Positions 7,937 to 12,830 of a DNA stretch of 12,830 nucleotides are shown in pieces. The notes beneath the pieces are model-generated. The model was not told the origin of the DNA. It worked only from the letters and a program-made list of their open reading frames with translations, and made no database searches. Each line of letters starts with the position of its first letter. The stretch's first letter is position 1. The stretch is from contig CAKOSN010000043.1 in the NCBI GenBank assembly GCA_934102255.1, positions 1-12,830 on the forward strand, given 5' to 3'. This stretch comes from an uncultured Bacilli bacterium. Its GTDB lineage: Bacteria; Bacillota_I; Bacilli_A; RF39; UBA660. The position numbers and the translations under genes were made by a program.

Positions 7937-8010
7937 AATTTATATAGTTATTGTATCATAACTTTTCCTTGAAATAGCATTTTAAAGAAGTTTATATTAA
8001 ATTTATATAG
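7937..8010. repeat. 11-bp direct repeat bracketing the response regulator promoter region
   Basis: AATTTATATAG occurs at 7937-7947, in the leader just upstream of the SD sequence, and again at 8000-8010. The copies are 63 bp apart. OmpR-type regulators bind direct repeats, so an autoregulatory role is possible. In DNA this AT-rich, chance is also a realistic explanation. Confidence 0.3.
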
Positions 8011-8015
8011 CAAAG

Positions 8016-8051
8016 CAAAAATAAAAAAGCACTTAATTTTTCTTAAGTACT
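8016..8051 (-). terminator. Rho-independent terminator of the surface protein/orphan gene unit
   Basis: On the minus strand AGTACTTAA (8051-8043) pairs with TTAAGTGCT (8036-8028), nine pairs including one G-U, around a six-base loop. TTTTTTATTTTT follows. The stem overlaps the last codons and stop of the orphan gene. It separates that unit from the two-component genes. Confidence 0.85.
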
Positions 8052-8602
8052 CTTCCTTTTTCATGTTCTAAAGTAAATAATATTGGCTTACCACTACCTA
8101 GGAAACCTTCTGTTAATACTTTAAAATAATCCTTATCATCATATAACGGTAATAAGTTTAAACTATTAAGAATAGTAAGTAAATCTCCAAAATGAATAAT
8201 TTTTTCAATACTTCCAGAAACACTTTGATATATCTTTTGGTTATCGCCAACCATTCTTTTATATTTTCCGTTAACATTCTTTAAAGGATAAATAATTAAA
8301 CGGTATAAAAATAAATCATCTATATTTTCAGTTTTATGTTTATTATTTTTAACAACTAAACCACCACAAAAGCTAAAACTTAAAGCGTCATAATAAGTAC
8401 CATTCAATTTATTAATAGTATCTTCTATATCTTCTAGTACACCATTAATACTACAATCTACTTCTTCTAAATTACATATAGGAGAAGCATTCTTAAAACT
8501 TATTTCATTAGTATAAGGAGTTCTTATAATATCTCTATCTCTAATTAAGTAATTAACATAAGGATTATTATTAATATGTTTATTTATTTCTTCAATATTC
8601 AT
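8033..8602 (-). CDS. Hypothetical cytoplasmic protein of unknown family
   Basis: I do not recognise this 189-residue protein. It has no signal peptide or membrane segment and mixes charged and hydrophobic stretches like a folded cytoplasmic protein. Visible landmarks are CNLEEVDCSI (two nearby cysteines), YDALSFSFCGGLVV, LFLYRLIIYPLKNVNGKYKRM and a C-terminal GFLGSGKPILFTLEHEKGR. That GSGK is not in a P-loop context. I chose the ATG at 8602 because GGTGA sits five bases before it. A TTG at 8614 would add four residues but lies over the SD sequence. It begins 42 bases after the stop of the large surface protein gene with no terminator between them, and it ends in a strong terminator. The two genes are therefore probably one transcript, and it would be switched together with the surface protein. 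Its partner role is unknown. Confidence 0.8.
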   Translation of the reverse strand: MNIEEINKHINNNPYVNYLIRDRDIIRTPYTNEISFKNASPICNLEEVDCSINGVLEDIEDTINKLNGTYYDALSFSFCGGLVVKNNKHKTENIDDLFLYRLIIYPLKNVNGKYKRMVGDNQKIYQSVSGSIEKIIHFGDLLTILNSLNLLPLYDDKDYFKVLTEGFLGSGKPILFTLEHEKGRVLKKN

Positions 8603-8656
8603 TTTCTTCACCAAGAAGTTATTTAATCATAAAATTTCTTGATAATCAATATTTTT

Positions 8657-10627
8657 TTAATTTGTATCTATAACAAAAGGGTCGTTAGTGGTACCAATTC
8701 CTCCAGTAATTTTAACATCAGACCTTAAATTAATAACAGGACGTGCCAAAATGTTTCCTTGAACACCAAACCCTCCATTTAAAACACCAGATGTTTGAGC
8801 AATCCACACTAATGCAGAACCACTGCCTTTTCCAAATGAAGAAGGTGATAACGTCCAATAGCTAAAGTCTGAATAACTCCAACTTAATTTGTTTATTTTA
8901 CTACTATTCATACCACTAAATCTTAATTCATCATAAGTTATTAAACCCACTGGATAAATTAAAGATTTATTTCCTATATCTGAATTAGCAACGGTATATA
9001 AATCTCTATCAATATTTGGACAGGTAAATATTAGAATATCATTTTTATCTCTATCGTTAGTTCCGAAGTAACTGTATTTATTTGTACTTATTCCATCCCC
9101 ACTAGATAAAGTCCTATCTCCGCAAAAACCAATATTATTTTCTATATAATTAGAATATCCTTTGTTAATTATATTATTTTCAAACCATGATTCAATATTT
9201 TCTTTTATAGATGAAGAATTTATATTATTATGAAGCTCATCAAAACTATTCCCATTATTATCACCATACATATAGCCAACATATGCCGGACTGTTATATA
9301 AATCATTAAATCTATAAGTATTACTATTTATAGATTGATTAATATCGAATGAATTTTTTTCGATACCGTTATATAAAAGCCTTATAGAATCATTGCCATT
9401 TATGCGTACGATTTTCCAATAAAAGCCTCCAAAATAAACATTGTTATTTATTACATTACCACGATAATAATACGTTATACCATAATCATCAATGGCTTGA
9501 TATAAGCCTTTATCAGATTTATCAGTTTCTAATTCACTCTGAATCATTTCTTTTCCTGTCAAAGAATATCTTATTCTATGATTAATTGAATTAGCTGTTC
9601 CAATATATTCCATAGCAGCAGAACTAATTTGATAAATTTTATCACAATTACTAACAGTATCGTATGGAGTCATTTTATTGGCTGAACTATTATAATTAGT
9701 ACCGGCATTGCAAAAATAATAATTATCACTTTCAAAATCAACAACTGTTGGATTATAATAATCAAAATCAGTAATATCATATTTTCCAGTTTCCACGTTA
9801 AAAATATATGATTTTCCTAATTTCAATAAAGATGCAGTTGAAGAAAGACCCTGAGTACCAAAATTAACATTATCTAAAATATCGTCTGCTGGTTTATTAG
9901 CAGTAACCACTTTAATTTCTCCAGTATTTTCAATCCACTTTATAGTTGGAGCAGTTTGACTTAAATCAGGTTCTCCTTTGGCTTCTATCTTTTTTAAAGC
10001 ATCTTCCGGAGTACTTTGATATTCATTAGCTAGTATGGCATCATGTAAAGTATCATATCCAGCATCTTTGGGATTCCAACTACTCGGTGTTGCTACTACT
10101 ACGATTTTAGATGCAAAATATTTATTCATTGAATCAACATCTTCGACATCTTTATCCATCCAAAATCTTACTGTATAATCGACTGAATCGTTATAAGCTA
10201 ATGTTCCTTTAGCAAGTATTCTTGATTCTGTACTTCCAGTTATTACTGTATCAGTAGATTCATAATTAGTAAGTAATTTTATTTCTTCATTATTAACCAT
10301 TACATCTAAGTATTTACTATTTAAAGTTGTACCTTCTAGCATTTCCATATTAACAGTATATCCTGCTAACATATCACAAGTATTAGTTATTGTAAAAGAA
10401 TATGGTGTTAACTTTTTACCCTCTTCATCACTTATTGGATACATGTTATCTAAGTTAATAGCATTCTTTTCATTAGTAAATTCTAAATTAAAACATTGGC
10501 TTCCCGCTACATTACCATTTTTTTGTACTCTATTTAATAAATAATAACCATAACTTAAACCAATAGCCAAAGTTAATATACATAATATACTTATTGTTAA
10601 TATTTTAACCTTTTTATTTTTTATCAT
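8657..10627 (-). CDS. Large secreted or membrane-anchored surface protein with a variable C-type-lectin/DUF6273-like C-terminus
   Basis: The 656-residue protein begins with a lysine-rich stub and one hydrophobic segment (about 9-31, ending LSYGYYLL), a signal peptide or anchor. Residues 44-180 form a module with C45 and C84 (QCFNLEF, PISDEEG, PYSFTITNTC) and a closing KIVVVATP. The same module occurs in the next gene, and its layout resembles TasA/camelysin-type surface proteins. A middle section (about 300-420) has a paired-cysteine region and YYYRGNV...YFGGFYWKIVRINGN. The C-terminal domain (about 530-656) has SYWTLSPSSF, then a glycine- and serine-rich stretch, then ARPVINLRSD and ITGGIGTTNDPFVIDT. 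This resembles DUF6273 and sulfatase-modifying/C-lectin-like folds, in which the stretch before RPVINL is often hypervariable. The SD sequence AAGGA is 12 bases from the ATG. Its promoter should lie within or next to the 240-bp inverted-repeat segment upstream. The ligand is unknown. Confidence 0.85.
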   Translation of the reverse strand: MIKNKKVKILTISILCILTLAIGLSYGYYLLNRVQKNGNVAGSQCFNLEFTNEKNAINLDNMYPISDEEGKKLTPYSFTITNTCDMLAGYTVNMEMLEGTTLNSKYLDVMVNNEEIKLLTNYESTDTVITGSTESRILAKGTLAYNDSVDYTVRFWMDKDVEDVDSMNKYFASKIVVVATPSSWNPKDAGYDTLHDAILANEYQSTPEDALKKIEAKGEPDLSQTAPTIKWIENTGEIKVVTANKPADDILDNVNFGTQGLSSTASLLKLGKSYIFNVETGKYDITDFDYYNPTVVDFESDNYYFCNAGTNYNSSANKMTPYDTVSNCDKIYQISSAAMEYIGTANSINHRIRYSLTGKEMIQSELETDKSDKGLYQAIDDYGITYYYRGNVINNNVYFGGFYWKIVRINGNDSIRLLYNGIEKNSFDINQSINSNTYRFNDLYNSPAYVGYMYGDNNGNSFDELHNNINSSSIKENIESWFENNIINKGYSNYIENNIGFCGDRTLSSGDGISTNKYSYFGTNDRDKNDILIFTCPNIDRDLYTVANSDIGNKSLIYPVGLITYDELRFSGMNSSKINKLSWSYSDFSYWTLSPSSFGKGSGSALVWIAQTSGVLNGGFGVQGNILARPVINLRSDVKITGGIGTTNDPFVIDTN

Positions 10628-10725
10628 ACTTAATCAAAATCCTTACTACTTTATTATTACCAAAATCTTAAAAATAATTACTAAATTAATGTAACCCACA
10701 ATAACCACTAGGCCGTATTTTCGGA
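10628..10725 (-). other. Leader region between the left switch site and the surface protein gene
   Basis: This stretch is noncoding. It contains the SD sequence AAGGA (10644-10640), but I see no convincing -10/-35 pair on the minus strand. The short arms CCG and CGG around TATTTT (10713-10724) are the only GC-rich element. A minus-strand ATTGTGG motif at 10697-10703 is shared with the 240-bp segment to the right. If the promoter lies in that segment, transcripts carry about 100 bases of leader. Confidence 0.4.
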
Positions 10726-10750
10726 TTCATAGAGTATCTAACTCTATGAA
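10726..10750. repeat. Left inverted switch site (25 bp, putative recombination site)
   Basis: Ten-base arms TTCATAGAGT (10726-10735) and ACTCTATGAA (10741-10750) form a perfect palindrome around the asymmetric core ATCTA. The whole site is the exact reverse complement of the copy at 10991-11015. One more matching base on the inner side makes 26. Two palindromic arms around a short asymmetric core is the usual build of a tyrosine-recombinase crossover site. No U-run follows on either strand, so it is not an ordinary terminator. Confidence 0.7.
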
Positions 10751-10990
10751 AAAATCTTTGCAAAGCCAGTATTCACCTAGGTTTATAAATACCTGACTAT
10801 GAATTTTGACCACAATAGAAATTAACTTTTTGACTATTATATAGCTTGCAAAGCCTTATAATTACTGGATTTGTATAAAAAATTTCTGACCACAAAATTG
10901 ACTACAATAGGATTAAAAATAGCCTTTTAAAAGCCGAAAATATGTGATATATTTAATATATAAATTAAAAATAGGTACCTAAAATACGCT
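10751..10990. other. Putative invertible control segment (240 bp) upstream of the surface protein gene
   Basis: This noncoding segment lies exactly between two inverted copies of a 25-bp site, about 100 bp upstream of the surface protein start. A strong terminator sits on its other side. It contains consensus TATAAT boxes on both strands (minus 10841-10836, plus 10857-10862), though I find no well-spaced -35 for either. On the minus strand TTGCAA (10763-10758) lies 17 bp before TAGATA inside the left site, a weak promoter-like pair that inversion would break. Recombination between the sites would flip the segment and could switch the surface gene on or off. No recombinase gene is in the window. 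The inversion itself is inference. Confidence 0.6.
10757..10935. repeat. Imperfect tandem repeat of about 89 bp inside the putative invertible segment
   Basis: Unit 1 (10757-10845) and unit 2 (10846-10935) both open with TTGCAAAGCC and continue with a TTTATAAA/TGTATAAA stretch and CTGACTA/CTGACCA. Both then carry TTGACCACAATAG (unit 1) or TTGACTACAATAG (unit 2), followed by an ATTAA. Spacing of the shared blocks is about 88-93 bp. A third AAAGCC closes unit 2 at 10930. The similarity is partial and was judged by eye. Confidence 0.5.
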
Positions 10991-11015
10991 TTCATAGAGT
11001 TAGATACTCTATGAA
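10991..11015. repeat. Right inverted switch site (25 bp, putative recombination site)
   Basis: TTCATAGAGT (10991-11000), core TAGAT, and ACTCTATGAA (11006-11015). Because the arms are palindromic, only the core gives the site a direction, and it is reversed relative to the left copy. That arrangement predicts inversion rather than deletion of the DNA between the sites. Confidence 0.7.
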
Positions 11016-11067
11016 AAGTGTGAAAAAATTAATAGTATATACACAATATATTAGATTTATACATGTT

Positions 11068-11093
11068 AAAAAACTGATAGATTTCTCTACCAG
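11068..11093 (-). terminator. Rho-independent terminator of the glycine-rich protein gene
   Basis: On the minus strand CTGGTAGA (11093-11086) pairs with TCTATCAG (11081-11074), eight pairs including one G-U, closed by a GAAA tetraloop of the stable GNRA type. TTTTTT follows. It lies 43 bases after the stop codon of the glycine-rich gene and before the switch segment, so the downstream surface gene needs its own promoter. Confidence 0.88.
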
Positions 11094-11135
11094 AATTTAA
11101 TAATAAAATAAGATTTTTTGAATAATTTTATATTA

Positions 11136-12540
11136 CTATTCATCTATGCTTATTAGGGTAATTCTAGCATAGCCATTTCCTTTTTTAGCACAATTACTAG
11201 TAGGTGTTTCTTCATTACATGTTGTTGATATTGTTTTATTACTTACTTCATTAGATTCTTCACAATTATAACAATACATTACTTTATCTTTTAAAAGAGG
11301 GTTTCCTATATAACCAGAACCTCCACCACCACCGGCATGTCTTGCACTTCCACCACCATAATATCCACTACCGCTGCCGGCTTGATATGCATAGTTGCAA
11401 TTATCACGATTACATGTTATTGTACCACCGCCAGTGCCAAAGCCACCAATATTTCCACATTGAGTATTATCAGTACTATAGCCGTAACTACCACCGATAT
11501 TTTGGCTACCACCACCTCCAGATTTAGATGTCCAAGTTCCATAATAACCGCTGTGACCAATTTTTCCTCCAGCTGAACCACCAGAGCCACTATTATTATT
11601 GCTTTCATCATGATAGGCTGCACCGCCGCCACCACCGGATACTATTAAAATATTTTCTTTAAGCTTTTCTAAAGCACTGAGTAAACCGGATGTGCTTGGC
11701 TATATGAGTGGCACCACCACCTCCACTACCATTAATCTGACTTGATGTGCCACCACCATTATAACCTCCGACACCTATTTTACCAGAACCGCCAATATTT
11801 ATATATAAAATACTTGAACTATCTAATAAAATTAATCCTGAAGAATATCCCCCTACTCCACCTGTAAAAGATTCATTAATATCGCCACCTTGGGCTCCCC
11901 ACGTTTCCAATCTATATGTTCCAGAAATTGGTGCTGTAAAAGTCTGTTCGTCGCCAGTATAATCAAAATTAAAAACTATATCACCATCATAATTAATTGG
12001 TTTTCCAACTACTACTATTTTTGATTTAAAGCTTTTAATCTCGTTATTTAAATCTTCTAAGGTAGTGTCATAATCTATCCATAGTCTTAAAGAATAATCT
12101 TTACTTTCTTTTGATTTTAAAATACCAGTAGTTAATTTACGACTTTCTATACTACTTGAATTTGCTTTATCTGTAGAATCATAATTACTAAGTAAATTAA
12201 TATTACCATCAAACATAACATCTATAAATTTACTAGATAAAGTAGAATCTTTTAAAACTTCTAAATTAACAGAATACTGAACTGTAATGTCGCATGTATT
12301 AGTAACTGTAAAACTAAACGGAGTTAACTCTTTTCCTTTATCATTACTTATTGGATAAGCATTTTCTAAATTAATACTATTTTCTTGATTAGATATAGAT
12401 AAATCAAAACATTCCGTATAAGCTGTATTGTTAGTATCTTGACTAGTAGTTATATTCCACATAGAATAAGATACTCCTATTCCAAGTAATATTATTAATA
12501 CTAAAGATACACTTAAAAATATTATATTTTTCTTTGTCAT
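11136..12540 (-). pseudogene. Glycine-rich surface protein with a single frameshift (broken or misread)
   Basis: The start at ATG 12540 has AAGGAG nine bases upstream and is preferred over the ATG at 12582. Residues 5-29 are a signal or anchor segment. Residues 43-180 repeat the module of the large surface protein (ECFDLSIS, PISNDKGKELTPFSF, NTCD, KIVVVGKP). From about 190 comes the glycine-rich domain (FDYTGDEQTFTAPISGTYR, ETWGAQGG, GGGGATHIA), as in the Pfam Gly_rich (PF12810) type. In this frame the protein stops at 11659 after a meaningless tail. In the next frame the family continues cleanly from 11696: STSGLLSALE, NILIVSGGGGGAAY, many GGG runs, several cysteines, and the normal ending NGYARITLIS before TAG at 11138-11136. 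One extra A near 11697 explains it. Restored, the protein would have about 467 residues. The break could be a real mutation or a sequencing or assembly error. The site is not a homopolymer. Confidence 0.85.
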
Positions 12541-12620
12541 TAAAGTTAACTCCTTTATATTCATAAAAGTAACTGGGGCCATTTGATAAGAGAATGATAT
12601 AAATCATTGGCCTCGGTCAC
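12541..12620 (-). other. Intergenic spacer with nested inverted repeats
   Basis: AATGAT (12593-12598) and ATCATT (12603-12608) form a six-pair hairpin around four bases. GGCC at 12577-12580 and 12609-12612 can close a larger loop. No T-run follows, so it does not look like a terminator. The right half holds the SD sequence AAGGAG (12555-12550) for the glycine-rich gene. The GC-rich GGCC and CGAGG patches contrast with the usual AT-rich spacers here. Confidence 0.35.
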
Positions 12621-12830
12621 TTAATTATTTGTATCTACCACATATGGGTCATTGACAGTGCCAGTTCCACCAGTTATCAGAGTATCAGATTTCAGATTGA
12701 TAACTGGGCGGGCACCATAGCCGCCGGAACCCCAGTCATTGCGCAAATACCCTGCGGAGAGCTCATCCCACTCACGAGCATGGCCGTCAGTCGCACTGAA
12801 ATGCGACGGAGACATTGTCCAAGTGTGCTG
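12621..12830 (-). CDS. 3' end of a third surface protein with an RPVINL C-terminal domain (partial, continues beyond the window)
   Basis: Seventy codons (69 residues and a stop) are visible, open to the right edge and starting in frame with QHTWTMSPSHF. The end, ARPVINLKSD, LITGGTGT, NDPYVVDT, aligns closely with the last 40 residues of the 656-residue surface protein (ARPVINLRSD, ITGGIGT, NDPFVIDT). The W-T-x-SPS motif before it is also shared. The 35 or so residues between these anchors are completely different. That stretch is GC-rich (about 59% by hand count over 12721-12830) and uses codons such as GGC, CGC and CTC, unlike the AT-rich neighbours. The gene is on the same strand and 80 bases before the start of the glycine-rich gene. 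The N-terminal part is not visible, so the full product is inferred from the shared C-terminus. Confidence 0.8.
   Translation of the reverse strand, partial: QHTWTMSPSHFSATDGHAREWDELSAGYLRNDWGSGGYGARPVINLKSDTLITGGTGTVNDPYVVDTNN

Noticed and set aside
10726..11015. The two 25-bp palindromes as ordinary terminators
   Set aside because: Neither is followed by a U-run on either strand, and the separate GAAA-loop terminator at 11068-11093 already serves the upstream gene.
10628..11135. CRISPR array, tRNA or riboswitch in the long noncoding region
   Set aside because: There are no regularly spaced short direct repeats, no cloverleaf and no conserved riboswitch core that I can recognise.
11337..11576. 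Plus-strand open frames rich in Thr/Ile and His/Tyr
   Set aside because: They are antisense shadows of the glycine-rich repeats of the broken surface gene.
11417..11635. Minus-strand open frame rich in Val and Ala
   Set aside because: It is an out-of-frame reading of the GGT/GGC glycine codons. The correct frame gives the glycine-rich family sequence.
12541..12582. Longer start (ATG 12582) for the glycine-rich protein
   Set aside because: ATG 12540 has a perfect AAGGAG at nine bases and begins directly with a signal-type segment. The longer start has no such site.

Overview
The window is AT-rich (roughly 70% A+T or more in most places) and gene-dense. It uses TGA as a normal stop (the kinase gene ends in TGA), and its Shine-Dalgarno (SD) sites are of the AGGAG/GGTGG type. 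Together with secreted proteins built on a short N-terminal membrane segment followed by a 'CF...NtC' module and a C-terminal RPVINL domain, this suggests a low-GC Gram-positive bacterium, probably an uncultured gut Bacillota/Bacilli lineage (RF39- or Erysipelotrichia-like). That placement is inference.

Left part (1-1231): a possible right end of an IS3-type insertion sequence (weak), then a plus-strand ytqA-type radical SAM gene. It meets the minus-strand genes at a bidirectional hairpin terminator.

Central part (1226-6175, minus strand): a tight five-gene operon read from 6139 down to 1226. It encodes an acyl-activating ligase, an acyl carrier protein, a short 4'-phosphopantetheinyl transferase, a protein with two GT8 glycosyltransferase domains, and a PlsC-type acyltransferase. 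Together they look like a self-contained route that activates a fatty acid on a dedicated carrier and puts it on a lipid or glycolipid. Just upstream, in the same direction, lie an OmpR-type response regulator and a histidine kinase with a very short external loop.

Right part (8016-12830, minus strand): an orphan protein gene ending in a terminator, preceded by a gene for a 656-residue surface protein. About 100 bp upstream of that gene, two exact inverted copies of a 25-bp site (10-bp palindromic arms, asymmetric 5-bp core) flank 240 bp of noncoding DNA. This has the architecture of an invertible, phase-variable control segment. A strong terminator on its right side insulates it from the next gene. 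That next gene is a glycine-rich surface protein with the same N-terminal module, broken by one frameshift. At the right edge is the 3' end of a third family member, whose last stretch has strikingly high GC. The right part therefore looks like a locus for switching or reshuffling surface proteins. The putative DNA switch is the most interesting feature of the window.
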